NCBI GenBank assembly: GCA_019638085.1
Contig: JAHBUL010000008.1
Location: forward strand, 62,001 to 126,000
DNA length: 64,000 nt
Source of the DNA: Flavobacteriales bacterium
GTDB taxonomy: Bacteria; Bacteroidota; Bacteroidia; Flavobacteriales_F; PHOS-HE28
Reading direction: 5' to 3'
Position numbers and translations under genes: made by a program. The notes beneath the pieces are model-generated. The model worked only from the letters and a program-made list of their open reading frames with translations. It did no database searches and was not told the origin of the DNA. This document shows, in pieces, positions 42,094 through 51,713 of the stretch (its first letter is position 1; every line of letters begins with the position of its first letter).

Positions 42094-44384
42094 CAGTGCT
42101 GTACGATCAATCGGCCTTGTGCCAGTGTTCCACCCGCACGACCCACTACGCGAACGATGTACGGACCAGGAGCCACGCCCTGCACGGAGAAGCTCCGCTC
42201 CTCCGGCTTCCAATGCCGCACCAAGCGGCCCATGGGGTCGATCATTTCCACGGCAGCGGCTTGCGCAGCCCACAGGTTCGTCTTCATTTGGAAGGCATCA
42301 CCGGTCGGATTCGGAAAGAGGGTGAGCAACGCATCCACTGATGTTGCTTCTTCCACACCGGCATAGGGATCCACGGCGGCCACCATCACCGGGCGGATCA
42401 TCCAGGAGGCTTCCTGTCCGGAGGTCAACCAGCTCTGGCCCACCTTGTAGAACATCTTGTCCTGGTTGTTCCGGTTCTTGTCCATGCCCAGGTTCATGCG
42501 CGTATCATTGGTCTGCACCCAGCCCACGTAGAAGGTGCCGCCCACGGCGATGGTGCTGTCCAATGGATACTCCACAAAACGATCAGGTCCCCATCTATGG
42601 TACTCAGGGCTACTGAACGAGATGTTCTGGTGGATGATCACCTCGGGATTCAAGCTGCTCCACACCGTGATGATGAATGAACCGTTCGGAGGATTGTTCA
42701 CCGGTGGTGGATCATAGGTGAAGATGGGCGCGAAATACATGCGTAGTGCCCGCAGCGAATCCGTCCCTTGGGTATCGAAGCGATAGGCCTGCATGGCACC
42801 CGCGGCATTCAGGCTATAGCCGGCCTCAGCCGAACCGTCATCGTAACTGTAGTAGTTGCTGATCTCCTGTACATAGTGCATGGTATCGTTGTAGGCACAG
42901 ACATCCGGCGTGGCATTGGTCCAGAACTTGGCTGTAAGAAAAGCCGCATCATCACATGCGTTCACATCATAGACCAAAGGATCCGAGCCGGTGTTCACAG
43001 GATGCGTGCTGTTGAAATTGCTGTAGGCGTTGTTGCTGATGTTGTTGCCGTAGTTGTCCCGCGTGGCACTCCACCCACAATCGGAAGTAACACCGTAGCC
43101 CCAGGTGATGAACTTGTCCTGCGTGTCGTTGTTGCGCTGCTCCAGGTCCACTTGTTCGGCCATATAGCTCCCCGGCGCTTGGATGAACTTCGCATAGGGC
43201 ACTGAGGTGAAGGTCTGCAACAAGCCTGCCTCCTGGTATACAAAGGCCACATCCTGCAAGATGGTATCGGCCGCATTGCGGTTTCGGTCCAAGCGCACGT
43301 AATCGATATGCCATTGGTCCACCATTCCGCCCAATGTGGCATCGTTGCTGAACCGGAACTTGAAATCGGCCTTCAGGAACTTCGGATCGGTAATGGGGAT
43401 CATTACCTGCTGGAAGCGATCCGGGGCAGCAGTGCCGGGGTTGCTCCATACCCGCGTCCATGTATCCTCATTAGGTGCATAAAGCTCCACGCGCAAGCTA
43501 TCCTCGGCATGTGCGAGTTCATCGCCGCTGCGGCCGATGGGTTGGCAGAAGAAGCTTAAATAGATACTATCACCCGGAGGATAGGCCAAGTTGATCGGTA
43601 CGGAAGTCAGTTTGTCCGCCAAACCGCCCACATTGGGATCATTCGGACTGTACGGGTAGCCGGTGCGGTCCATCCCATCCAAGGTGACCACGCCGATGGT
43701 AGGCGGATCAATGGGAAAGGTATTGTTCACATAGGCATCGTCATCGGCCCAAAGGATCCAGGGCCGCAGGGTGTTGTCGGGATTGATATAGCTACGCGGA
43801 TCGGCATCCACGGAGTATACGAGCAAGGAATCCTGGATCAAGGTAGGGTCCAAAGGCAAAGTGTCCGAACCCGCAATGCCGAACGTATCGATCACCGTGT
43901 ACGGCGGCCACACGAACATGCTCTGCTCGGTCACCGGATAATTGCCCAGGTCTCGTACAATGGCCACCACCGCGGGATTCGGCGCTTCCGTGATCACATC
44001 CCCCGTATCAGTCGGAGTAATGGTGTAGTGGTAGCTGGTATCCGTAATGAACGCCATGTTCGGGGTGCTCACACCGTTCACCACGATCCGGTAGATGGTT
44101 TCGATGAGGTTCACATTCGGATCACCTTGTTGGGCATTCAGATGGCGGATGCGGTCCACGGAAAAATCATCGATCACGGGGAGGGTCTGCTGCGTATTGT
44201 CATACAGGAACACCTCGTTCAACCCGCCCGCCTTAAGCAGTGGGACGCGCGTATCCGGCCGGGGGATAACGCTCAACGGTGTCACGATCTCCTGTGCGTT
44301 CACAGGCCCCATCATCAACAGCAAGGCAATGGCCCCAAGTCCCCGAACACAGGTGATCGCTTTCATTCGTTGCGTTTTCATCAT
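42093..44384 (-). CDS. T9SS type A sorting-domain protein, large surface or secreted
   Basis: A 763-residue protein with a signal peptide ending near GPVNAQ-E (about residue 31) and a C-terminal type A sorting domain (about 690-763: LLTLFPNPTGDAF, MIDPMGRLVRHW, YIVRVVGRAGGTLAQGRLIV), which targets it through the type IX secretion system. The central part is beta-rich with no enzyme motif recognised (several blocks of VDQWHIDYVRLDRN and FYVGWVQTNDTRM). Adhesion or structural role is possible. ATG at 44384 or 44381; both overlap the PASTA gene stop. Confidence 0.88.
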   Translation of the reverse strand: MMKTQRMKAITCVRGLGAIALLLMMGPVNAQEIVTPLSVIPRPDTRVPLLKAGGLNEVFLYDNTQQTLPVIDDFSVDRIRHLNAQQGDPNVNLIETIYRIVVNGVSTPNMAFITDTSYHYTITPTDTGDVITEAPNPAVVAIVRDLGNYPVTEQSMFVWPPYTVIDTFGIAGSDTLPLDPTLIQDSLLVYSVDADPRSYINPDNTLRPWILWADDDAYVNNTFPIDPPTIGVVTLDGMDRTGYPYSPNDPNVGGLADKLTSVPINLAYPPGDSIYLSFFCQPIGRSGDELAHAEDSLRVELYAPNEDTWTRVWSNPGTAAPDRFQQVMIPITDPKFLKADFKFRFSNDATLGGMVDQWHIDYVRLDRNRNAADTILQDVAFVYQEAGLLQTFTSVPYAKFIQAPGSYMAEQVDLEQRNNDTQDKFITWGYGVTSDCGWSATRDNYGNNISNNAYSNFNSTHPVNTGSDPLVYDVNACDDAAFLTAKFWTNATPDVCAYNDTMHYVQEISNYYSYDDGSAEAGYSLNAAGAMQAYRFDTQGTDSLRALRMYFAPIFTYDPPPVNNPPNGSFIITVWSSLNPEVIIHQNISFSSPEYHRWGPDRFVEYPLDSTIAVGGTFYVGWVQTNDTRMNLGMDKNRNNQDKMFYKVGQSWLTSGQEASWMIRPVMVAAVDPYAGVEEATSVDALLTLFPNPTGDAFQMKTNLWAAQAAAVEMIDPMGRLVRHWKPEERSFSVQGVAPGPYIVRVVGRAGGTLAQGRLIVQH

Positions 44385-45154
44385 GGCTCTACCGCTGTGG
44401 TGTCCATCGTAAGCCAGACGTCCACCATTCCACCCGGGCTGATCCGATCTTCAGGACCCGGAGTTGGGAACTGGCGGGCCACTCTCGCCAACGCGGTATC
44501 ACAGCCGCTATTGCCACAACCCTTCACTTCCACCACCAGCCCGAGGTTCAACGAGGCCAAGGTGAGCACTGCCTTCATCTCCTCGAAACCCATGCCCCGC
44601 ACATCAGGCACTTGCACACGCTCGCCCTTCTGGCCTTGTCCCAGCACCAAGGTCACCGATTCACCCTTGCGGATCCGGGCCTCCGCAGCGATCGGTTTGC
44701 CCTTGTACAATTGCGCCAGTACACAGTCCAAGCACGGGTCCGGTCGGTATTGTACCTCGGCCACCTTCAGCCCGATGATCTCCAGCACGCTCACCGCTTG
44801 ACGCTTGCTCAGGTCCACCAGGTTGGGCATGTTCAGCATCTTCGGCTGGCTGGCGTTCATCACCAAGTAAACGGTGCGGTCCGGCTTCACGAACTTCCCG
44901 CTGTCGGGGTCCTGGTCCACCACGGAGCCCTTTGGGGCCTCATCGGTGTATACCGAATCGATCACTTCGGCATGGAGGCCCATGCCTTCAAGGATTCGGG
45001 TGGCCTCGGCCAGGTCCTTTGTGCGCAGATCGGGCACCTCCTCCTTTTCGTCATGCCGCGTATATGCGCCCAGCCACAGCCACGCTCCCAAGAGGATCAG
45101 GGCGACGAGCACCACCGGTGCAATGATCAAGAAGAAGCGTTTTCCAGCGGTCAT
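44381..45154 (-). CDS. PASTA-domain membrane protein
   Basis: A 257-residue protein with one N-terminal membrane helix (about 8-30) and three PASTA domains in tandem (about 38-105, 106-172, 180-250), each with the VPDL/MPNL/VPDV start. PASTA domains bind peptidoglycan fragments in serine/threonine kinases and penicillin-binding proteins; this one carries no kinase. The location next to ddl and upstream of rluD is common in Bacteroidota. First gene of the PASTA-T9SS-rluD run with ATGA overlaps. A CLDCVLAQ and GCGNSGCD insertion in the domains adds cysteines. Confidence 0.9.
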   Translation of the reverse strand: MTAGKRFFLIIAPVVLVALILLGAWLWLGAYTRHDEKEEVPDLRTKDLAEATRILEGMGLHAEVIDSVYTDEAPKGSVVDQDPDSGKFVKPDRTVYLVMNASQPKMLNMPNLVDLSKRQAVSVLEIIGLKVAEVQYRPDPCLDCVLAQLYKGKPIAAEARIRKGESVTLVLGQGQKGERVQVPDVRGMGFEEMKAVLTLASLNLGLVVEVKGCGNSGCDTALARVARQFPTPGPEDRISPGGMVDVWLTMDTTAVEP

Positions 45155-45256
45155 GCCTGTTACTACTGGCTGAAGTGGGCCCTTTTCAGCGAGGCGCGAA
45201 TATAGTTCGACTGCAAAGGCTTCAACATATCAACGTTCGCACTTCGGTGCATCGTC

Positions 45257-45288
45257 TTTCCGGCCGTGCCCCGCTGATCGCAACTTTG
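45257..45288 (+). promoter_or_regulatory. possible ddl promoter
   Basis: TTTC (45257-45260) and CAACTTTG (45281-45288) with a 20-bp spacer approximate TTTG and TAnnTTTG, each with one mismatch, ending 19 bp before the ddl ATG. Confidence 0.4.
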
Positions 45289-45307
45289 GTGCGATCTATA
45301 CCCAGCC

Positions 45308-46306
45308 ATGCCCCTCCCCTTCATAGCCATCTTCCGCGGCGGATACACCGGCGAATCCGTCATCAGCCTCAAAAGCGCCGGCACCATCATGAACGCGCTG
45401 GACAAGAAGCGCTTCGATGCTGCCTACATCACTGTGGAGCGCTCGGGATGGACCTGTACCCGCGCCGATGGTACATCCCTCCCGTTCGATCGCGCCGACT
45501 TCAGCGCCGATCGCGGCCAAGGGCCCGAACGCTTCACTGCGGCCTTCATCGTGATCCACGGGACACCCGGCGAGGATGGCAAGCTGCAAGGCTACCTGGA
45601 GATGCTCGGCGTGCCCTACCAAACGGGCGGAGTGCTCAACATGGCCCTCACCATGAGCAAGTTCAGCACCACCGGCCTCTTGCGGCAGATGGGGTTCCCC
45701 GTATCGCCTTCCATCATCGTCCACCGCGACGATCCAGAAAGCGCCGACCGCGTGCTTCGCGAAGTAGGCGTCCCCTGCTTTGTAAAGCCCGACAACAGTG
45801 GGAGCAGCTTGGGCATCAGCAAGGTGAAGACCGAAGAAGAACTAAGGCCCGCCTTGGAAATAGCCTTCGCCGAAGACCATACCGTCATGTGCGAGGCCTA
45901 CATCAAAGGACGTGAACTCACCTGCGGAGTGATCCACTACCAGAACAAAATCCAAGCCCTCCCCGTCTGCGAGATCCGCACCAGCCGCGAGTTCTTCGAC
46001 TTTGAAGCCAAGTACAACGCCCTCGATACCGAGGAGATCGTACCCGCGCCCATCCCTGACGCCATCGCCGCCATCGTCCAACAGCGTTCCGAGGCCATCT
46101 ACCGCGCCCTCAACTGCAACGGCATGGTCCGCATCGATCATTTCTGGCTGGAGGGCCAAGGTGACGGCCAGCAGGTCCTCACCATCGAAGTGAACACCGT
46201 GCCGGGCTTTACGCCGGTGAGCATCTTTCCGAAGATGCTGGCCGCGGCGGGGATCCTTATTGGGGATCTGGTGAATGGGATGGTGGAGAGGATGGTGGAG
46301 GGGTAG
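45308..46306 (+). CDS. ddl: D-alanine--D-alanine ligase
   Basis: A 332-residue ATP-grasp enzyme that joins two D-alanines for peptidoglycan. It has the N-terminal GGYTGE motif, VHRDD..., PCFVKPDNSGSSLGISKVK for ATP binding, and the C-terminal metal and phosphate loop EVNTVPGFTPVSIFPKM. The ATG at 45308 fits. Divergent from the PASTA gene with a 153-bp gap. The sulfotransferase starts right after it (GTG overlapping by one base, or ATG at 46342). Confidence 0.95.
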   Translation: MPLPFIAIFRGGYTGESVISLKSAGTIMNALDKKRFDAAYITVERSGWTCTRADGTSLPFDRADFSADRGQGPERFTAAFIVIHGTPGEDGKLQGYLEMLGVPYQTGGVLNMALTMSKFSTTGLLRQMGFPVSPSIIVHRDDPESADRVLREVGVPCFVKPDNSGSSLGISKVKTEEELRPALEIAFAEDHTVMCEAYIKGRELTCGVIHYQNKIQALPVCEIRTSREFFDFEAKYNALDTEEIVPAPIPDAIAAIVQQRSEAIYRALNCNGMVRIDHFWLEGQGDGQQVLTIEVNTVPGFTPVSIFPKMLAAAGILIGDLVNGMVERMVEG

Positions 46307-46341
46307 TGGTGCTTAACCTTGCTGCTTCTCGAATTATCGAA

Positions 46342-47319
46342 ATGCCCACTGGATCCCTGCTTGCGCGTGGTCAACTTCTTCTTGAAAGGCGCTGGCTGGC
46401 GTTCCGCTTGGCCCGTTTACAAGCGGACATGCAGGCGGACCCCACGAAGGCGATCCTGTTATTCGCCTCCCCGCGTGGGGGTTCCACATGGCTGGAGGAA
46501 ATGCTGGGAACCATGCCACGCACCGCCACACTCTGGGAACCTTTGGATCTCGACCGGGGCACCGGATTCCGCGAATTGGGTTTTGGATGGCGCCAGCATA
46601 TTCCCGAAGGAACCCGTTGGCCTGAAGCGGAGGATTTGTTCTCTCGGCACTTCTCCGGCAAAGTCCTGTCGCCCTATCTGGCACAGGCCACCACCCCAGC
46701 CGAGCTGCGGGCCGCCGACCGACTGATCGTGAAATTCGTGCGCGGACACTTGCTGTTGCCTTGGCTCGTGGAACGCTTCCCCATGCCCAAGCCGGTATTC
46801 CTGGTGCGGCACCCCTGTGCGGTGGTTGCGTCCATGATCAAACACGGCGCTTGGAAGGGACATCCCATACCGCCCCCCCAGCCAGCCGCGCACCGGCATG
46901 ATGAGCTCGTAAGGCATTACCACGACATTGCCGGGGCGATCCAAACCGAGGAAGAATACCTCGCCTACATCTGGTGCAGCACCCATGCCTACTTATTGAA
47001 GCATCCCCTGAACGACAAGGCTTGGACCACCATCACCTACGAGGAACTGCTGCTGAATACGGAAGCAACGCTGAAGAAAGTGTTTGCCTCCTGGGGGATG
47101 CAGGTACCACCGGAGGCATTGGAGATCTCCAAGCGTCCCAGCCGCACCACACGCCCCGGCTCTCCCACCGCCGAGCCGATGGACCAACTTTCCCACTGGC
47201 GATCGAAGCTGGACCAAGGCCAAAAGGACCGAATCCTCCGCATGCTGCAGCGCTTTGATCTGGATCTGTACGGTGCCGACCCGTTGCCGCTCAAGCGCTT
47301 CACCCCCAGCGAGCCTTAA
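46342..47319 (+). CDS. sulfotransferase family protein
   Basis: A 325-residue PAPS-dependent sulfotransferase. The 5'-phosphosulfate loop is FASPRGGSTWLEEML (about 42-56) and the 3'-phosphate motif is FLVRHPCAVVASM (about 153-165). It would transfer sulfate from PAPS to a hydroxyl or amine of a carbohydrate or lipid; the acceptor is not known. A GTG at 46306 overlapping the ddl stop is an alternative start. Downstream rdgB is convergent, 7 bp away. Its link with the polysaccharide locus further along is only by position. Confidence 0.85.
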   Translation: MPTGSLLARGQLLLERRWLAFRLARLQADMQADPTKAILLFASPRGGSTWLEEMLGTMPRTATLWEPLDLDRGTGFRELGFGWRQHIPEGTRWPEAEDLFSRHFSGKVLSPYLAQATTPAELRAADRLIVKFVRGHLLLPWLVERFPMPKPVFLVRHPCAVVASMIKHGAWKGHPIPPPQPAAHRHDELVRHYHDIAGAIQTEEEYLAYIWCSTHAYLLKHPLNDKAWTTITYEELLLNTEATLKKVFASWGMQVPPEALEISKRPSRTTRPGSPTAEPMDQLSHWRSKLDQGQKDRILRMLQRFDLDLYGADPLPLKRFTPSEP

Positions 47320-47326
47320 CTCACCA

Positions 47327-47920
47327 TCAGCGGTCGCCGAACTCCCGTTCTGCCAGAAAGCGCGCCAGCTTCCACACCGCCTGCCCACGGTGGCTGATGG
47401 CGTTCTTCATCTTGGCATCCAGCTCCGCGAAGGTGAGGTCGCTCATCTCCGGCAGGAAAATGGGGTCGTAGCCGAAGCCGTTCGAGCCGCGCGGTTCCGA
47501 TGTGATCGCGCCCTTCACTTCGCCTTCAAAGGTGTGCTCACCGTGCTTGTCGATCAATGCTACCACAGTGAGGAAGCGGGCGCTGCGGTCCTCCACGCCT
47601 TCCATCTCACGCAATAGCTTGGCCATGTTGGCCGCATCACCCTTGGCTTCCCCCGCATAGCGTGCCGAAAAAACACCGGGGGCACCACCCAGTGCCTCCA
47701 CTTCCAGACCGGAGTCGTCAGCGATGCACGGGATTCCCGTACGCTCGAAAGCGAAGCGTGCCTTTTGCAGGGCGTTGGCGGTGAAGGTGTCGCCTGTTTC
47801 GGGGAGGTCCGTGGTTAGGCCAGCATCCGTTAGCGAAAGCAATTCCATCCCCGAGGGAAGCAATGCCCTCAGCTCCGCCAGCTTGCCGACGTTACCTGTG
47901 CAGAGAAGAAGTTTCGACAT
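47327..47920 (-). CDS. rdgB: XTP/dITP pyrophosphatase (RdgB/HAM1 family)
   Basis: A 197-residue enzyme that hydrolyses ITP, dITP and XTP to keep damaged purines from DNA. It has the family start LLCTGNVGKLAELRALL, the SGLEVEALGGAPGVFSARYAG loop and the RSARFL and DPIFLPE motifs. The start at 47920 begins the protein at the conserved end. It is monocistronic here as far as can be seen, with a 118-bp gap upstream in which I recognise no element. Confidence 0.95.
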   Translation of the reverse strand: MSKLLLCTGNVGKLAELRALLPSGMELLSLTDAGLTTDLPETGDTFTANALQKARFAFERTGIPCIADDSGLEVEALGGAPGVFSARYAGEAKGDAANMAKLLREMEGVEDRSARFLTVVALIDKHGEHTFEGEVKGAITSEPRGSNGFGYDPIFLPEMSDLTFAELDAKMKNAISHRGQAVWKLARFLAEREFGDR

Positions 47921-48038
47921 AGTGGCTGGATGGAAATATCGAAAAGGGAAACGCGAGCCGGATCATCCTCAGTGAACATCACTTCGTGAACGTGTGCGGA
48001 GCCGTGAGTTCGTCAATGTGGGCAACGGACCGCAGTAC

Positions 48039-48788
48039 TCAGGTGGGCAATGCCAACTTACGGGAGATGAACAACACGTTCGACCTTCTCAGAACGGCCC
48101 CTGTCCCGAGACCCTCCTGTAGTTGATCATAAATACCGAATAACAACATGCCATGGTTCCATAGGAACTCAGATACGGCATTGAAAGGCGCATGGAAGGA
48201 ATTGGTCGGATTGAAGCTCACCTCAACGTCGATCAGGCCGAGCTTCTGTTGCCCCAAGAGACCCACCGCCCCTTTCAGGACCTCCAGGTCGTGGCCCTCG
48301 GTATCGATCTTCAATATGTCCACCTGTTCCATTTTGTTCCTACTACACCACAGGTCCAAAGTGGTCATATCAACGACCTCTTTGACAACCGTCTGGCCGA
48401 CCAAATGCGGATGGACCTTTCCAATGGAGTTCATGTCGGAATTCCGGCCTTTGCTCACCTGCATCTCAACTTGGCCCGGCGATGCCCCTAACGCCAATTG
48501 ATGAATATGGACAGAGGCATCGTGAACGTGCTTCTTGAAGACCTCCACGGTGCTTCCAACAGGTTCAAAGCTGTGGATCACAGCCCTTGGGAATTCTTTT
48601 CTGAACTGCATGGCGGACTGCCCGACATTGGCGCCCACATCAAGTATATCTCGGATATGAAGATCCGGTAGTGCTCGGCGCACGTCACGAAACTTCTCGT
48701 TGCCGAACGGGAGCTCAGCACGGATACGCCACCCTGAAGTGGCTTCCACCTTATCGCGGAACGAACGGAAAATATCCTTGGCTGGCAT
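48039..48788 (-). CDS. FkbM family methyltransferase (first of three)
   Basis: A 249-residue SAM-dependent methyltransferase: SAM loop ILDVGANVGQS, VIHSFEPVG, and the FkbM motif ILKIDTEGHDLEVLKGA. FkbM enzymes O-methylate sugars or related acceptors. At the border of the polysaccharide locus and divergent from the second FkbM gene. It shares little sequence with the other two beyond the motifs. Its acceptor could be a sugar of the surface glycan (inference). Confidence 0.85.
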   Translation of the reverse strand: MPAKDIFRSFRDKVEATSGWRIRAELPFGNEKFRDVRRALPDLHIRDILDVGANVGQSAMQFRKEFPRAVIHSFEPVGSTVEVFKKHVHDASVHIHQLALGASPGQVEMQVSKGRNSDMNSIGKVHPHLVGQTVVKEVVDMTTLDLWCSRNKMEQVDILKIDTEGHDLEVLKGAVGLLGQQKLGLIDVEVSFNPTNSFHAPFNAVSEFLWNHGMLLFGIYDQLQEGLGTGAVLRRSNVLFISRKLALPT

Positions 48789-49129
48789 AGGCGATGATCG
48801 CTAGGACCGCCCCCCTAAATGGTAGTGGAGCAGCATGGCGCGAATGTACAGCCCGCGCTTTACAGGCTGCGGTGATCCATACCGTTCCATCCAACCCGTC
48901 GGGTGTGGGCATAAATCGAACTTTATGACCATTCCCATCAAGCATCACAACGCATATACCATAAACGATCAGGCCGGACGAGCGCACGGGTCGGAGCCAT
49001 GGATCCATCTTGGACAGAAGATGAGGCATTTCAGGTATGCTTGTTCATCCGCTCAGGGATCGACCGACCTACGCAGCAGAAAGAGGTGCTCGTTCTGCAA
49101 TAAGCTACCCGCTAACACCAACCTTCCCT

Positions 49130-49137
49130 AGGTTTGT
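49130..49137 (+). promoter_or_regulatory. -7 promoter element TAGGTTTG of the polysaccharide plus-strand genes
   Basis: Exact match to TAnnTTTG, about 70 bp before the ATG at 49207. No clear TTTG lies at the -33 distance. A start of transcription near 49144 would put the whole hairpin 49165-49190 into the leader. Confidence 0.55.
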
Positions 49138-49164
49138 ACACACAGCTGAACCCCATGCAAGGAA

Positions 49165-49190
49165 GTCCCGGAATAACCGGGGACCTTTTT
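49165..49190 (+). terminator. terminator-like hairpin in the FkbM leader, possible attenuator
   Basis: GTCCCGG (49165-49171) and CCGGGGAC (49177-49184) form seven pairs with one bulged base around the loop AATAA, followed by CTTTTTAA. It lies between the -7 element and the ATG 49207. A 19-codon frame from 49155 runs through the hairpin and ends overlapping that ATG. This is what a leader attenuator would look like. Confidence 0.5.
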
Positions 49191-49206
49191 AATTCCAACG
49201 TTCCGA

Positions 49207-50118
49207 ATGCGTGAATATGCCTACCACACTCAACTGTCGAATAAGACCCGAGTGCTCAATGGTTTCCGGCTCCTTTTCAGGTCTACGCCGCTGGAAAGGC
49301 CATTGCAACGTTTAGCTTCGGGCACCTCCGCTCATTCATTTTGGGGTCGCTTGGTGCCACCGGAATACTTGTATGAAAAAGGTTCATGGCGGCAGGTAGA
49401 ACGCAATGGGCTTTCCTATAAATTGGATATCTCCAATAACACGGACCATTGGGCCTATTTCAACTTTTCTGATCCAGGGAACCAGGAACTACATGGTCTG
49501 ATCAAGCCCCACCACGTGATCGTGGACATCGGTGCCAACATCGGGATTCGGGCCATGGATTTCGCCCAGTCCGTTCCTCAAGGGAGAGTGATCGCCTTCG
49601 AGCCGGACCCGATGACCTTCAAACGCCTTCAGGAACACCTTGCCTTGAATGATCTCAAGCATGTGTCCGCTCTTAACATGGGCATTGGCTCCGAGGTCGG
49701 AACTGAAAATCTATACCGTGTGGTCGATTCCAATTCCGGGATGAACCGGATCGTTAAAAAAGGACTCGACATGAGCGATTTTGCCTCCTCTGAGGTCCAG
49801 TTGTCTCCGCTGCAACCCGTTCTGGAAGGTCTGGATATCGCTGCCGTGGACGTGATCAAAGTGGATACTGAAGGATTCGAGTTCGAAGTGCTCAAAGGCT
49901 GCCGCACGGTGATCGAACGGGATCATCCCATTCTGTTCATTGAACTGGACGATGACAACCTGAAGGAAAACGACTCCTCCGCAGCCGAGCTGGTTCAATG
50001 GCTGAAGGAAAGAGGTTATGCCGTGGTCAACGCGGCAGATCGAAACCCACTACCACCCGACCTTGGTCATTGTCATATCGATATCCTGTGCTCGTACCCA
50101 GCAACAGGTGGAGCATGA
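49207..50118 (+). CDS. FkbM family methyltransferase (second of three)
   Basis: A 303-residue SAM methyltransferase. SAM loop VDIGANIGIRAMDFAQ, VIAFEPDPMTF and the FkbM signature VIKVDTEGFEFEVLKG. The N-terminal about 95 residues precede the Rossmann core. Likely the first plus-strand gene of the surface-polysaccharide locus and preceded by a leader with a terminator-like hairpin. A 246-bp gap separates it from the next glycosyltransferase. Acceptor unknown. Confidence 0.87.
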   Translation: MREYAYHTQLSNKTRVLNGFRLLFRSTPLERPLQRLASGTSAHSFWGRLVPPEYLYEKGSWRQVERNGLSYKLDISNNTDHWAYFNFSDPGNQELHGLIKPHHVIVDIGANIGIRAMDFAQSVPQGRVIAFEPDPMTFKRLQEHLALNDLKHVSALNMGIGSEVGTENLYRVVDSNSGMNRIVKKGLDMSDFASSEVQLSPLQPVLEGLDIAAVDVIKVDTEGFEFEVLKGCRTVIERDHPILFIELDDDNLKENDSSAAELVQWLKERGYAVVNAADRNPLPPDLGHCHIDILCSYPATGGA

Positions 50119-50364
50119 GCCGGCGAACATGCGCAGCACCGCGCCTTGCTCGAAATGGCCGGAGGTCAACCATCATCTGTACATCCATGCGGACCGAGGT
50201 CCTGGGCGATCGTAACGCTGCCGGGACAGGCACCGTGATGAAAGGCCTTGACCCCAAATATCTTAACATCAGCGACGAATACGTACGCATCTCGAGTGCG
50301 GACATATCAACTTTCTGCTGTGTCAACGTGCAGTGGTGGAGGCGATCGGCATTCGAACCACGTA

Positions 50365-51534
50365 ATGACGAAAAGCGCTCGTATGTCTACTGACGCCGTC
50401 GATCCCGGTCCGGTTTTCTGGAAGGGCAAGCGCATTTTGATCGTTTCCCCCGAGGCATGGGGCGCTGTGCGTTTGTCCAAGCATCACTATGCCTCCAAGT
50501 TGAAGGATCATGGAGCGCAGGTTTTCTTCTTGGGCCCTGACTCAACAAAGGAGAATGAGATCCGCATTCTTTCAGAGAGCGAAGCACAACCCGTGTTGCT
50601 CTTCCGACCTCCTCCTCTTCGTGGCATTCGCTTTCTTCCTCAAGCGGTTCGTGCTTGGCTCGAGGCACGACAGATGAGGCGGCTTGCCAGCGTTGCAGGC
50701 GGCCCTTTCGACCTGCTCTGGAATTTTGATCTGTATCGATTCAGGTGGATCACGGACAGGACTTACGCCCGGACACGCATCGTGCATGCCATGGACTTGC
50801 GGAACCCCGCCCACTTCCCTGGCCCGGCCCGCAGAGCCGATCTGGTGATCGTGGTCTCAGCAACCATGGCCAAGGTCCTTGTCGAGCAGCAGCACAAAGT
50901 ATTGCGGATCTCGCACGGCTGGCTGCCTCGTGAGCGCCGCGCAGTCACCCTGCCTGCGTTCAAGGAAGGCATCCGGGTTGGATACCTGGGCAACCTCGCC
51001 ATGCCGGTCATCGATTGGTCCGGTATCCTGAAGATCGCATCGGACCATTCCATTGTCCAGATACACCTGATCGGTCCACTGCACGGCACTTTCGGCGAGG
51101 ACACGCACATGGATCCCACGGTGGAAGCGCGTTTACGCGCCTTGCCCAACGTTCATCTGACCGGCCCCGTGCCTTTTAACGAGGTACCGAAATGGCTGGA
51201 GGCCATGGACATCCTGCTGATCGCGTACGACCCCGAACATGCGGACCGGAATGTGGGTCACCCCCATAAATTGCTGGAATACCTCGCCAGTGGAAAGGTG
51301 GTACTGAGCAACTACTTGGAAGACCAGGCCGACCTGGAAGGATTGGTGGTAATGGCTCCTCAAGGCCGAAGGATCACTCCTTTATTCGACCAGGTGCTGC
51401 GGGAATTGGAGGACCTGAACACACCCGGTCTACAGGCCAAGCGGAAAGCGTATGCAATGGCTAACAGTTATGATCGGAAGGTGGCCCAAGTAGCAGCGAG
51501 GCTTTCAGCATTGTGGCGTTCATCAGATCACTGA
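50365..51534 (+). CDS. glycosyltransferase, GT-B fold (paralogue of the gene at 53971)
   Basis: A 389-residue protein with a GT-B pattern: the N-terminal Rossmann half opens with ILIVSPEAWGAVRLSKHHYASKL, and the C-terminal half has IRVGYLGNLAMPVIDW, HLIGPLHG and the sugar-nucleotide region HPHKLLEYLASGKVVLS. The N-terminal stretch WGxxxxSKxHYAxxL is shared with the gene at 53971, so both belong to one family. Start chosen at 50365; 50383 is possible. The locus context suggests transfer of a sugar to the surface glycan. Confidence 0.8.
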   Translation: MTKSARMSTDAVDPGPVFWKGKRILIVSPEAWGAVRLSKHHYASKLKDHGAQVFFLGPDSTKENEIRILSESEAQPVLLFRPPPLRGIRFLPQAVRAWLEARQMRRLASVAGGPFDLLWNFDLYRFRWITDRTYARTRIVHAMDLRNPAHFPGPARRADLVIVVSATMAKVLVEQQHKVLRISHGWLPRERRAVTLPAFKEGIRVGYLGNLAMPVIDWSGILKIASDHSIVQIHLIGPLHGTFGEDTHMDPTVEARLRALPNVHLTGPVPFNEVPKWLEAMDILLIAYDPEHADRNVGHPHKLLEYLASGKVVLSNYLEDQADLEGLVVMAPQGRRITPLFDQVLRELEDLNTPGLQAKRKAYAMANSYDRKVAQVAARLSALWRSSDH

Positions 51535-51713
51535 TCCGGCTGGCCGCAGCTCAGGTGGTCCGATAAAGTAGAGGGCACGTCTGACCCCGCATCCATCGCG
51601 ACTGGGCACCGGAGCAACATTCGGCCGACACCAACGCGCCAAAAAATGCAAGCCATGCACCCCACGCCAAGGTGCTCCAGAAGGATCGACACGACGGAAA
51701 GTGGACCAACCGA

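Larger units (their letters stand above)
48789..49206. other. 418-bp divergent gap between two FkbM genes
   Basis: Between minus and plus FkbM genes. It contains an exact -7 element TAGGTTTG (49130-49137) for the plus side, then a short leader frame at 49155 and a hairpin with T-run (49165-49190). The remainder (48789-49120) shows nothing I can name; no credible gene. A minus-strand promoter was not found. Confidence 0.6.
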
